This document shows, piece after piece, positions 26,201-34,592 of a stretch of DNA of 64,000 bases (position 1 is its first letter; each line of letters begins with the position of its first letter). Below the pieces are notes generated by a model. It was not told where the DNA came from. It did not search any database and was given only the letters and a program-made list of their open reading frames with translations. A program made the translations under genes and the position numbers. Source of the DNA: Palsa-504 sp963795795 (GTDB taxonomy: Bacteria > Actinomycetota > Actinomycetes > Streptosporangiales > Streptosporangiaceae); assembly GCA_963795795.1 (NCBI GenBank), contig CAWCJS010000016.1:322185-386184 (forward strand), given 5' to 3'.

Positions 26201-26518
26201 TTACTCCGGATAGCGGCAGCTGGTGATCTGCCCGCCGGCGATCGTGACGGTGCCGGCCACATGCTCCTCGTCGCGCCAGATGGTGTACTGCCCCGCGGTC
26301 AGGCTCGAGTAGACGGCGGCGTACTTGGTGACGCTAGCGACGTGACGCTGCCGGACCTGCGAGTGCGTGCGCCGGCCGAGGAGATCGCCGTGCCGGCTGA
26401 TCTCGATCTCCGCGCCGTCCAGGTCGGCGGGGGTGTACAGGATCAGGGCGCCGATGTCCGCGCCGAGCTCCATGACGACGGTGCCGGGCCCCGTAGGCCC
26501 GTGGGCGTGCTCGGTCAC
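26201..26518 (-). CDS. Small beta-rich protein partnering DUF4331
   Basis: 105 residues from GTG 26518, with an AAAGGAG site upstream. The sequence (VVMELGADIGALILYTPADLDGAEIEIS, RRTHSQVRQR, YAAVYSSLTAGQYTIWRD, VTIAGGQITSCRY) is a small all-beta domain. I recall it as a family sometimes mislabelled phospholipase in actinomycetes. No catalytic motif is seen. It follows the DUF4331 gene by 65 bases on the same strand and is probably cotranscribed. Confidence 0.75.
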   Translation of the reverse strand: MTEHAHGPTGPGTVVMELGADIGALILYTPADLDGAEIEISRHGDLLGRRTHSQVRQRHVASVTKYAAVYSSLTAGQYTIWRDEEHVAGTVTIAGGQITSCRYPE

Positions 26519-26583
26519 GCTGAACTCCTTTACGACACTCCTTGCCCCCGGCCAGGCAGCCGGGGGCAAGGAGCTAATGAGGG

Positions 26584-27939
26584 TCAGGACGGCTCGTTGT
26601 AGCCGCTGTACGGCGTACCCAGGTAGGGGAACGAGCCGGTGGGGGGCGAGCCGATGGCGGGCGGGTCCGGCTTGAAGTCGGTGACCGACTTGACCACTCC
26701 GTCCACCTTGTAGGTCGGGTCGACCAGCGGCAGCGTGGCCCCGGCGAGCGCCTGCAGCTCGATCGTCACCACGTCGTCGGCCGGCCGTCGGCCGTTCGGG
26801 AAGCCGGCCACGTCGCCGCCCAGGATGCCGAGGATGCTCGGCGAGCCGGCCGGCGGGACCGAGGTGTTGAGCCGGAGCATGTCCGCGAGCACGGTTCCGG
26901 TGAAGGTGGTGTACGTCTTGTTGACGACGCCGGCCGGAATGCCGGTGAGGAAGATCGCCTCCAGGTCCGCCCGCGCGGTCCCGGCCGTGACCGCCGCGGC
27001 CAGGTTGGGGAACGCGCCCGGGTACAGGGCGTTCAGCAGGCCCGCCAGGCCGGGCTGGGTGACGTAGTGGAGGAACTCCTTGTCGTCGTGGGGCGGCAGC
27101 GCGTTCCACCGGTCCTTGTCGCCCATCCCGATCAGCACCTCGTTGACCAGCGGGTTGCCCAGCCGCGACACCTGCTCCCACGGCCCGGCGCTCACGTAGT
27201 CGCCCGAGTCAGCGTCGAAGATCCTGGCCTTCTGGCGGCTCGCCGTGGTCCAGACCCCGATGACGGGATGACCGGATCTTGTCACGTCCAAGATCGGCAC
27301 CTGGATCGCGATCGAGTTCACGTTGAAGTTATTGGTCGCGTTGACCCCCGGTCCCGCGCTCAGGCTGCCGAACGCGTGCGCGTTCGCCAGCGGCCGCAGG
27401 TTGCCCAGGTCGAAGATCGAGCCCAGGTCGACGTAGAACGCCTCGGCGCGCTGCCCGGCGAACACGGTGACCCCGCCGACGCTGGAGATGGCCTGGGAGG
27501 CCAGGCTGGCGTAGTTAGGGGTGGACAGCGGGCCGATGTTGCACGGCGGGCACGGCAGGCCGGTGCCGAGGACGGTATAGGACCCGCCGGACACCACCGC
27601 GACGTCATAAGTCTGGAACCGATTCCAGCTCATGTCGCCCAGCGACGTGATCGGGGCCGTGTTGTACAGGAAGGTCTCCCCGTCGCGCACGGTGGTGTGG
27701 AACCGGAACTGGTAGGAGATGTCTGCCCGGCCGTCCCCGTTGTTGTCGATGTGGATGGCGTAGAGGACGTCATCGCCGAACTCGTAGAAGTTCGGCCCGC
27801 CGGAGGGAAGCTGCAGCGGGATGTAGTTGGCGATGATGGTGACGGTGCTGGACTTGTCCGGGCTCACGAACGCGTACAGGTCGGTACTGTCCGCGACCGG
27901 GTCCTTGGAAATCTCGGGTGCCTCGCGATGCGATGACAT
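26584..27939 (-). CDS. DUF4331-domain protein
   Basis: 451 residues matching DUF4331 across the whole length: MSSHREAPEISKDPVADSTD at the start, DNNGDGRADISYQFRF, a QTYDV segment, VFAGQRAEAFYVDLGSIFDLGNL, NVNSIAIQVPILDVT, VWTTASRQKARI, SRLGNPLVNEVLIGMGDKDRWN and a GFPNGRRPADDVVTIEL end. Known DUF4331 proteins are beta-propeller-like and often secreted, with no proven activity; this one has no obvious signal peptide. Three phased 10-base repeats lie 28-57 bases upstream of its ATG. Confidence 0.92.
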   Translation of the reverse strand: MSSHREAPEISKDPVADSTDLYAFVSPDKSSTVTIIANYIPLQLPSGGPNFYEFGDDVLYAIHIDNNGDGRADISYQFRFHTTVRDGETFLYNTAPITSLGDMSWNRFQTYDVAVVSGGSYTVLGTGLPCPPCNIGPLSTPNYASLASQAISSVGGVTVFAGQRAEAFYVDLGSIFDLGNLRPLANAHAFGSLSAGPGVNATNNFNVNSIAIQVPILDVTRSGHPVIGVWTTASRQKARIFDADSGDYVSAGPWEQVSRLGNPLVNEVLIGMGDKDRWNALPPHDDKEFLHYVTQPGLAGLLNALYPGAFPNLAAAVTAGTARADLEAIFLTGIPAGVVNKTYTTFTGTVLADMLRLNTSVPPAGSPSILGILGGDVAGFPNGRRPADDVVTIELQALAGATLPLVDPTYKVDGVVKSVTDFKPDPPAIGSPPTGSFPYLGTPYSGYNEPS

Positions 27940-27966
27940 GTATTAACCTCACTGCTCGAACTGGGG

Positions 27967-27996
27967 TCGAATGGGTTCGAATAGGCTCGAATGGTC
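27967..27996. repeat. Three phased 10-base TCGAAT repeats upstream of DUF4331
   Basis: TCGAATGGGT, TCGAATAGGC and TCGAATGGTC follow each other without gap at 27967-27996. A 10-base period places each copy on the same face of the helix. The array lies between the Tat-protein stop and the DUF4331 start. Confidence 0.6.
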
Positions 27997-28008
27997 AGGG
28001 GGCAGGAC

Positions 28009-28326
28009 TCACCCGATCGCCCGGACGATCCGGGCAGCCAGGTCCTTGTCGCGGAGCCGGGTCGCGCTGGTCCCGGAGAGCACCTCGATGTCTCCGGCCC
28101 GGGCGTCGCGGACGTGCACCACGATCGGTCCGGCAGGCGTCTTCGCCGGGTCGAGATCCGGCGACGCGCTCCGGTTCGTGGCGGCCAGAGCCGGGTTCGC
28201 CGCACCCAAGGCGGTGACGGCCAGACCTGCGGCGCCAGCGGTCGCGGCGCCCTGCAGCAGGGAGCGCCTGGACAGGCGGCGACCGGAGGACCCCGAAGAG
28301 CGGCGCTCTTCATCGTTTCGGGGCAT
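28009..28326 (-). CDS. Small Tat-exported protein of the DUF4331 group
   Basis: 105 residues from ATG 28326 with a GAAAGGAT ribosome site. A twin-arginine signal (RRLSRRSLLQGAATAGAAGLAVTALG, residues about 16-41, ending PALAA) is followed by a short mature part: PIVVHVRDARAGDIEVLSG and LAARIVRAIG. It lies 69 bases upstream of the DUF4331 gene on the same strand. Small Tat-signal proteins with this VHVRDARAGDIEVL strand are common next to metabolic or respiratory genes; function unassigned. Confidence 0.75.
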   Translation of the reverse strand: MPRNDEERRSSGSSGRRLSRRSLLQGAATAGAAGLAVTALGAANPALAATNRSASPDLDPAKTPAGPIVVHVRDARAGDIEVLSGTSATRLRDKDLAARIVRAIG

Positions 28327-28619
28327 GACGATCCTTTCCGTGATGGTTGGCAGGCACGTCGCCGCAGGCGGAGGCAACGTCATTCGGGGGAAACGGGGTA
28401 GGTGGCGACCCGGCGGGCACGCCGGAGCGAAAGCCGGTGCCCACGCCGGCTGGGACCTCACACGGCCGTGCGGCCGCCGGATCGCCTGTCACGCGCTAAC
28501 TTCGCGACAGCACGAGTTGCGGATGGGTCGCATTTCAAAAAGTTTCCGTAACGTTCGACTTTTCTGGCACATCGGAGGTCTCCGGCAGCCCAGGACAAAA
28601 CCGAGGTAGCATCCGGACG
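28327..28619. promoter_or_regulatory. Divergent control region between the Tat protein and ackA
   Basis: About 290 bases with no gene. GC-rich inverted segments near 28405-28455 could fold in the leader of the minus-strand gene. An AT-rich patch (CATTTCAAAAAGTTTCCG, about 28531-28548) lies 70-90 bases upstream of ackA and is the most promoter-like part. No recognisable riboswitch consensus was found. Confidence 0.35.
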
Positions 28620-29807
28620 GTGACCGGCCAGGTGCTCGTGCTCAATTCAGGCAGCTCCTCGGTTAAGTTCGCGCTGGTAGACCCCGTAAGCGGCCAGCGT
28701 AGGGTGGACGGTGAGGCCGAACGCATAGGCGCGCCGGAGGCGTCTTTGCAGGTCAGGAGGTATCCGGGCGAACCGGTCACCGAACCGCTCCCCAGCGCCA
28801 AACCCGAGGCGGTCATCGCCCGGATCCTGGACCTGCTGGCCGACGCCGGGCACGAGACGGCCGGGGCGGGCCACCGCGTGGTCCACGGGGGCGAGCGGTT
28901 CACCGCCTCGGTCCTGGTCGACGACGAGGTGATCGAGGCGATCCGCGCATTCAGCGCGCTGGCCCCGCTGCACAACCCGGCCAACCTGGCCGGCATCGAG
29001 GCGGTCCGCGCCGCGCGGCCGGATCTGCCGCAGGCCGCCGTGTTCGACACCGCGTTCCACCAGAGCATGCCGCCGCGCGCCTTCCGCTACGCGGTCCCGC
29101 AGGACTGGTACACGACGCACCTGGTCCGCCGGTACGGGTTCCACGGCACGAGCTACCGGTACGTCAGCGGGCAGGCCGCGGTGCTCCTGCAACGTCCCCT
29201 GGAAGAGCTGCACCTGGTTGCCGCCCACCTCGGCAACGGGTGCAGCGCCGCGGCGATCCGGGACGGCGTATCGGTGGACACCACGATGGGGCTGACCCCG
29301 CTGGAGGGCCTGGTCATGGGGACCCGGTCCGGGGACATCGACCCCGGCGTATTCGGCTACCTGACCAGCCAGACCTCAATGACCGCGGCCGGGCTCACCG
29401 ACGTGCTGAACACCGGCAGCGGCCTGCTCGGCCTGTCCGGCACCAGCAGCGACATGCGCACCATCCAGGACGCGGCCGCCGCCGGTGACGAGCGGGCGCA
29501 ACTCGCGATCGACGTGTTCGTGCACCGGCTGGCCAAGGCGATCGCCGCGCTGGTGACCAGCCTGGACCGCCTCGACGCCCTGGTCTTCACGGGCGGCATC
29601 GGCGAGCACAGCGTCCTGATCCGCCGCCTCGTGCTCGGCCGGCTCGGCTTCCTGGGCCTGACCGAGGACGCCGAGGCGAACGCCAGGCACGGCCAGGGCA
29701 CCCGGGGCCGCATCACCGCGCCGGGCCCGGTCCAGGCCCTGGTGGTGCCGACCGACGAGGAACTCATGATCGCCCGGGACACCGCCCGTCTGATCGACGC
29801 CGGGTAA
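28620..29807 (+). CDS. ackA: Acetate kinase
   Basis: 395 residues from GTG 28620, the usual length. Diagnostic motifs: VLVLNSGSSSVKFAL at the start (phosphate and acetate site Asn), GHRVVHGG, an AVFDTAFHQSMP segment with the catalytic Asp, YGFHGTSYRYVS, AAHLGNGCSAAAI, DTTMGLTPLEGLVMGTRSGDIDP and VFTGGIGEHS. The enzyme interconverts acetate plus ATP with acetyl phosphate in the cytosol. No phosphotransacetylase or phosphoketolase gene is adjacent, which is where it would often be found; acylphosphatase lies just downstream. Confidence 0.95.
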   Translation: MTGQVLVLNSGSSSVKFALVDPVSGQRRVDGEAERIGAPEASLQVRRYPGEPVTEPLPSAKPEAVIARILDLLADAGHETAGAGHRVVHGGERFTASVLVDDEVIEAIRAFSALAPLHNPANLAGIEAVRAARPDLPQAAVFDTAFHQSMPPRAFRYAVPQDWYTTHLVRRYGFHGTSYRYVSGQAAVLLQRPLEELHLVAAHLGNGCSAAAIRDGVSVDTTMGLTPLEGLVMGTRSGDIDPGVFGYLTSQTSMTAAGLTDVLNTGSGLLGLSGTSSDMRTIQDAAAAGDERAQLAIDVFVHRLAKAIAALVTSLDRLDALVFTGGIGEHSVLIRRLVLGRLGFLGLTEDAEANARHGQGTRGRITAPGPVQALVVPTDEELMIARDTARLIDAG

Positions 29808-29893
29808 ATCGCACGACGGGCTCTACCACCAGGACTGGCGCCTGGAGGACAGCCCCGCGCGGCTGGCGGCGTTCCGCAACGCCCTTAACACCC

Positions 29894-29920
29894 ATTTATC
29901 CGAACGAGCGTTGGTTCCCC
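29894..29920. repeat. Dispersed short repeat, copy 2
   Basis: ATTTATC followed by the core CGAACGAGCG and TTGGTTCCCC; nearly identical to 8971-8998. It lies between ackA and the acylphosphatase gene. The preceding 29810-29890 reads as a short gene-like fragment (DGLYHQDWRLEDSPARLAAF) that I could not place and that may be a relic. Confidence 0.6.
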
Positions 29921-30004
29921 GCCCGTCCATGACCAGCCTCGCCTGGCAAGCCGCCCAGGTGCCCGCGCGGCTCCTAGGCCGGCGGGCGCACGCGGCGTAA
30001 CGTC

Positions 30005-30277
30005 GTGCTCGTGGTTCGTTACCGGATGCTGATCTCCGGCCGCGTCCAGGGGGTGTTCTTCCGCGACGCGTGCCGGCGGCTGGCGCAGGAGAGCGGCGTG
30101 GCCGGCTGGGTGCGCAACCTGCCCGACGGCCGGGTCGAGGCGGTGTTCGAGGGACCGGACGAGGAGGTCCGCCGGCTCGTGGAGTGGGCCCGCAGCGGCC
30201 CTCGCTGGGCGGTCGTGGACGACGTGGCCGTCCAGTCCGAGCAGCCCGAGGGGCTCGCCGCGTTTCTCGTCAAGTAG
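30005..30277 (+). CDS. acyP: Acylphosphatase
   Basis: 90 residues, the standard size. The catalytic loop SGRVQGVFFRD contains the phosphate-binding Arg20, and GVAGWVRNLPDGRVEAVFEG contains the catalytic Asn38. It hydrolyses acyl phosphates such as acetyl phosphate or carbamoyl phosphate in the cytosol. Its position just after acetate kinase suggests a shared link to acetyl phosphate, although the 197-base gap makes cotranscription uncertain. Confidence 0.92.
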   Translation: MLVVRYRMLISGRVQGVFFRDACRRLAQESGVAGWVRNLPDGRVEAVFEGPDEEVRRLVEWARSGPRWAVVDDVAVQSEQPEGLAAFLVK

Positions 30278-30283
30278 CCAGCT

Positions 30284-31175
30284 ATGTACCATCCGTGGCG
30301 GTACGCTGCCGCGGTGACTGTTCCTTCCGGGCGGCCGCTGGCCGTGGGCCCCTCCGCGCGCGCCCTGGCCGTGGGCTGCGTCGCGGCCCTCGCTCTCGCC
30401 CTCGTCGGCTTCGCTCCGGCCGCCGGGGCCGCGCCCGCTGGTTCCGGCCACGGCCTGAAGAAGGTCCACGACCCGGGCCGGGTAACCGGCACGATCCACG
30501 GCCACTGCACCTACCGGGACCACGGCCAGCTCCCCGATCCCCGCTGCACCCCCGGCAGCATCGATCCCGACGTCACGCGGGCCGACCTCGGCTCCACCAT
30601 CTGCAAGAGCGGGTGGACGCGTACGGTCAGGCCGCCCGAGGCCCAGACGGAGCGGTTCAAGTACGACGTGGCCTACCCGGCCTACGGCACGCCGTCCGCG
30701 GAGCGAACCGAACTTGACCACCTGGTCCCGCTGGAACTGGGCGGCAGCAACGATGCCACCAACCTGTGGCCGGAGTCCCCGCCGACGCCGAACCCGAAGG
30801 ATTCCGTGGAGAACGCGCTGAACGCCGCCGTCTGCGACGGCCGGGTCAGCCTGACCGCGGCCCAGAACGCCATCGCGTCGGACTGGCTGACTGCCGAGCG
30901 AAAGCTCGGCCTGGCGGCCGCCGGGGGCGGCGGGCGGTGGCGGTTCCGGCGCCTGGTGCACCGCGAGCGCGTCTTACAGCGCGACGTACCGCGACTACGA
31001 CATCTACGTGCACTCGAACCAGCCGGATAAGGCGGTCACCGCCACGGCGAGCAACGGGGCATCGCATACCTATCACACCGATTCCACCGGCTACGCCGAC
31101 GTGTACCTGGACGCCGGCAGCGGCGACACCGTGCGCGTGACGGTCGGCGCGGCCTCCTGCTCCACCACGACGTAG
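30284..31175 (+). CDS. Secreted HNH-nuclease-like protein with C-terminal beta domain, apparent frameshift
   Basis: The start is ATG 30284 or GTG 30314. A signal peptide (ALAVGCVAALALALVGFAPAAGAAP) precedes an HNH-type core: ICKSGWTRTVRPP, then ELDHLVPLELGGSNDATNLWPE. Cys residues suggest disulfides outside the cell. At about 30933 one extra G within a Gly-rich linker breaks the frame. The continuation (SGAWCTASASYSATYRDYDIYVHSNQPD, ASHTYHTDSTGYADVYL, VTVGAASCSTTT) ends at TAG 31173-31175 as a small beta domain with a Cys pair. Likely an extracellular nuclease; no immunity gene is obvious. Confidence 0.8.
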
Positions 31176-31218
31176 CGCCCCGTCTCCCTCGCGTCCCGGG
31201 GGAGGCTAAGGTGCGGGC

Positions 31219-32511
31219 ATGACCTCAACCGCTACCTCAGGTGCCGACCTGCTCCCGCTGTTTCCCGAGCACAGCTCCGTGTCGCCGGACGGGGAACTGC
31301 TCATCGCCGGCGTCGGGGTCCGCGAGCTGGCCGAGCGGTTCGGGACGCCCGCCTACGTCGTCGACGAGGCCGGGCTGCGACACCAGGCCCGCCGGATGCG
31401 CGACGGGCTCGCCGCCCGCTACCCGCATTCCGAGGTGGTGTTCGCGTCGAAGTCGTTCCCCTGCCTGGCCGCCTACAAGCTGTTCGCCGCGGAGGGACTC
31501 AGCATCGACGTCGCCGGGGCCGGCGAGCTCGTCATGGCCCTCGCCGCCGGGGTCGCGCCCGAGCGCATCTACCAGCACGGGAACGCCAAGACCACCGCGG
31601 AGCTGACGGCCGCGCACCAGGCCGGGGTCGGATGCGTGGTGGTGGACAACTTCGACGACATCGACCGCCTTTGTGCCATAGCCACCCGCCCGCAGCACGT
31701 CCTGATCCGGATCATCCCCGGGATCAACGCGCAGACCCACGAATCGCAGGCCACCGGCGGCGATGACTCCAAGTTCGGGCTGCCGCTCGATCAGGCGCGC
31801 GAGGCGATCACCAGGATCCGGGCCAGCGACCGGCTGGTCCTGGACGGGCTGCACCTGCACATCGGGTCGCAGATCTTCGACATCGATCAGTTCGCGCAAG
31901 CGGTCGAGGCGATCGCGGTGCTGGGCACCTTCCCCGTCTACGACGTCGGCGGCGGGCTCGGGGTGGCCTACACCCGCGCCGACGACGCCCCGAGCGTCGA
32001 GCGGTACCTGGACGCCGTCACCGCGGCCGCCCGCGCGCACCTCCCGGCCGGCGCCAAGCTGGTCATCGAGCCGGGCCGCTCGCTCGTCGCGGGCTCGTGC
32101 GCGACGCTGTACCGGGTGACCACGGTCAAGCACACGGGCCGCACGTTCGTCGCGGTCGACGGCGGGATGGCCGACAACCTGGACGTGTCGCTCACCGGCC
32201 AGCCGTTCGAGGCGGTCCTGGCGACCCGCATGGCCGAACCCGCGGACGAGGTGGTGGACCTGGTCGGGCGGCAGTGCGAGTCCGGCGACCGGCTGGTGGC
32301 CGGCCTGCGCATCCCGGCGCCCGCCGTCGGGGACCTGGTGGCGATGCCGGTCACCGGCGCCTACACCTACACGCTGGCCAACAATTACAACGGCGCCCTG
32401 AAGCCGCCGATCGTGTTCTGCCGGGACGGCCGCGCCGCTCTGGTCGCTGAGCGCGAGACCCACGAGCACGTGCTCGCCCTGCACCGTCCGGCCCTCGACC
32501 TCACCTGGTGA
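31219..32511 (+). CDS. lysA: Diaminopimelate decarboxylase-like PLP enzyme
   Basis: 430 residues of the fold-III decarboxylase family. The PLP lysine is Lys78 in VVFASKSF. Further landmarks are FGTPAYVVDE, SIDVAGAGELVMAL, HLHIGSQI, YDVGGGLGVAYT, IEPGRSLVAGS, VDGGMADN, the CESGDRLV active-site cysteine and GAYTYTLANNYNG. It should form L-lysine from meso-diaminopimelate in the cytosol. It is placed away from argS/hom and next to an APC permease and D-amino-acid genes, so it may be a second paralogue with a catabolic or antibiotic-related substrate. Confidence 0.9.
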   Translation: MTSTATSGADLLPLFPEHSSVSPDGELLIAGVGVRELAERFGTPAYVVDEAGLRHQARRMRDGLAARYPHSEVVFASKSFPCLAAYKLFAAEGLSIDVAGAGELVMALAAGVAPERIYQHGNAKTTAELTAAHQAGVGCVVVDNFDDIDRLCAIATRPQHVLIRIIPGINAQTHESQATGGDDSKFGLPLDQAREAITRIRASDRLVLDGLHLHIGSQIFDIDQFAQAVEAIAVLGTFPVYDVGGGLGVAYTRADDAPSVERYLDAVTAAARAHLPAGAKLVIEPGRSLVAGSCATLYRVTTVKHTGRTFVAVDGGMADNLDVSLTGQPFEAVLATRMAEPADEVVDLVGRQCESGDRLVAGLRIPAPAVGDLVAMPVTGAYTYTLANNYNGALKPPIVFCRDGRAALVAERETHEHVLALHRPALDLTW

Positions 32512-32793
32512 TAGGCCAGCCCGAACCCAGAATGTGAGAACGCCGTTTCGCGGAGTAGACAACGGCAATGGCACCGCTCGGTTAAGCGCTAAGAATTGTG
32601 ACCTGCGGGATCTTCTCCGCGAGATGCTCCACCGGTATAACCGGTGTTAGCGTGCTGTTTGCATTTCGCATGCAGACCCACGATATGGGCGGTCTCCCGT
32701 ATCGCGGGACAGCTCAAGTGGGGATCGGCCGAAAATAGCGGAGCCGGGCAGCAGGTCCGTCCGCTATCGCTCACCAGAAGGGGTGGCACGAGG
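32512..32793. promoter_or_regulatory. Control region upstream of the APC permease
   Basis: About 280 bases without a convincing gene, less GC-rich than the surroundings. It contains the perfect inverted repeat at 32630-32646 and ends in an AGAAGGGG site before ATG 32794. A promoter is expected here. Confidence 0.45.
32630..32646. promoter_or_regulatory. Palindromic operator candidate
   Basis: CACCGGT (32630-32636), ATA, ACCGGTG (32640-32646) is a perfect 7-base inverted repeat with a 3-base centre, about 148 bases upstream of the permease start. The compact symmetry fits a regulator dimer. Confidence 0.5.
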
Positions 32794-34520
32794 ATGGCTG
32801 CTCAAGAGATCTCGGATGTTCCGCCAAGACTTCGCCGAGATGTGGGACTGCTGCCGCTGTTCATGGTCTCGGCGGGGTCCGTCATCGGATCCGGCTGGCT
32901 GCTCGGCACGCTGAACGCGTCCAAGGCCGCCGGGCCCGCGGCCATCATCTCGTGGATCATCGGCGTGGTCCTGCTGATCGGCATCGCGCTGATCTACGCC
33001 GAGCTCGGCTCCACCTACCCGATCTCCGGGAGCACCGCGCGGTTCACCTGGATCCACTCCGGGACCCTGGGCGGCTTCTTCGCCGGAACCTACTCCTACC
33101 TGCAGGCGATGGCCGTCGCGCCCATCGAGGTCGAGGCCACACTCGGGTACCTCACGCCAAGTACTGGCCCTGGCTGGAAAACTCGAAGGGCCTGCTCACC
33201 GGGAAGGGCCTGCTCATCGCGATCGGCTTCATGTTCGTGTTCACGGCGCTGAACCTGTTCGGCATCAAGTGGATGGCCAGGACCAACACGGTCGCCATGT
33301 ACTGGAAGATCCTGGTGCCGTTCGCGACCGTCATCCTGATCATGAGCAAGGTCTTCCACAGCGGGAACTTCAGCGCGGGCGGCGGGTTCATGCCGTACGG
33401 CATCAAGGGCGTATTCATCGCGATCCCGCTCGGCATCGTGTTCGCCCTGGAGGGCTTCGAGCAGGCCGCCCAGCTGGCCGGGGAGGCGCGTAACCCCAAG
33501 CGGGACGTGCCGATCGCGGTGGTCGGCTCCATGCTGATGGGCGCCGCCCTCTACATCCTGCTGCAGCTGTGCTTCACCGGTGCGCTGAACCCGGCCAACA
33601 TCGCCCACGGCTGGTCCGCCCCGTTCGGCGCCAACGTCGGCACGTTCGGCCCGTACTACACCCTGGCCACCTCGGTCGGCCTGGGCTGGCTCGGCACCAT
33701 CCTGATCATCGACGCGGTCGTCTCACCGGCCGGGACCGGCCTGGTCTACGTCAGCGCCGCCTCCCGGCTGTCGTACTCGCTGGCCAAGACCCGCTTCGTG
33801 CCGCCGGTGTTCGCCAGCATCGACCGGCGCGGCGTGCCGTGGTTCTCCATCATCTTCGGCGGCGTCTTCGGCTGCATCCTGTTCCTGCCGTTCGGCAGCT
33901 GGGCGGCGCTGGTCGGGGCCATCACCGCGGCGTCGTCGTTCATGTACAGCTTCGCCCCGGTAGCCGCGGTCTCGCTCCGCAAGAGCGACCCGGACCGGGC
34001 CCGGCCGTACCATGCGCCGATACTGAACATCATCGCCCCGTTCAGCTTCGTGGTCTCCGGGTTCATCATCTACTGGAGCGGCACCGCCAACAACCTCAAG
34101 ATCGACGCCGCCGTGGTCTTCTTCCTGGTCCTGTACCTGGTCGCCCGCCGGCTCGACCCGAACCAGGAGCCGCTGAACTTCCGGGCCGGGGCGTGGGCGA
34201 TCCCGTGGGTCGTCGGCCTGACCATCTTGTCCATCTTCGGCGACAGCTACGTCGGCGGGATCAGCTCGGGCCCGGGCAACACCGGCTCGGGCGGCGGCTA
34301 CGCCACGTTCCTCGGCGCCAAGCTCGGCCTCCACATGAGGTTCGGGTGGGACCTCATAATCATCGGGGTGTTCAGCCTCGCGGTGTTCTACTTCGCCGTG
34401 AACAGCCGCCTCGGCCAGGAGCAGACCGTCGCGCACGCTCTCGAAGCGGCGGCGGACGCCCACCAGGAGGACCTGGACCTGGGCGTCGGGCACCGCGGCC
34501 TGACGAAACAGATTGCGTAA
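32794..34520 (+). CDS. APC-family amino-acid permease, apparent missing base
   Basis: About 575 residues with 12 or more membrane helices from ATG 32794. The first helices carry the APC signature (LFMVSAGSVIGSGWLLGT, YAELGSTYPISGSTARF). One base is missing near 33160; the next frame continues YWPWLENSKGL, FTALNLFGIKWMARTN, PLGIVFALEGFEQAAQLAGEARNPKRDVP, AASRLSYSLAKTRFVPPVFASIDRRGVPW. It resembles aspartate/proton symporter-like APC members. It imports an amino acid; a strong hairpin directly follows its stop. The adjacent D-aminoacylase and lysA-like genes suggest use on unusual or D-amino acids. Confidence 0.88.
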
Positions 34521-34522
34521 AA

Positions 34523-34550
34523 GCGGGGCCCCGCGTATGCGGGGCCCCGC
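34523..34550 (+). terminator. Strong GC hairpin after the APC permease
   Basis: GCGGGGCCCCGC occurs twice (34523-34534 and 34539-34550) separated by GTAT, giving a perfect 12-base stem with a 4-base loop two bases after the permease stop. There is no T-run. It may terminate from both sides, as the opposite gene also ends nearby at 34593. Confidence 0.75.
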
Positions 34551-34592
34551 CGCGTTCTGCCTCAGCCGAGCCCGGCCTTCTGCCGCGCAGCC

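Noticed and set aside
28327..28500. Riboswitch in the leader of the Tat-signal protein
   Set aside because: GC-rich hairpins are possible but none of the known riboswitch core sequences could be recognised.
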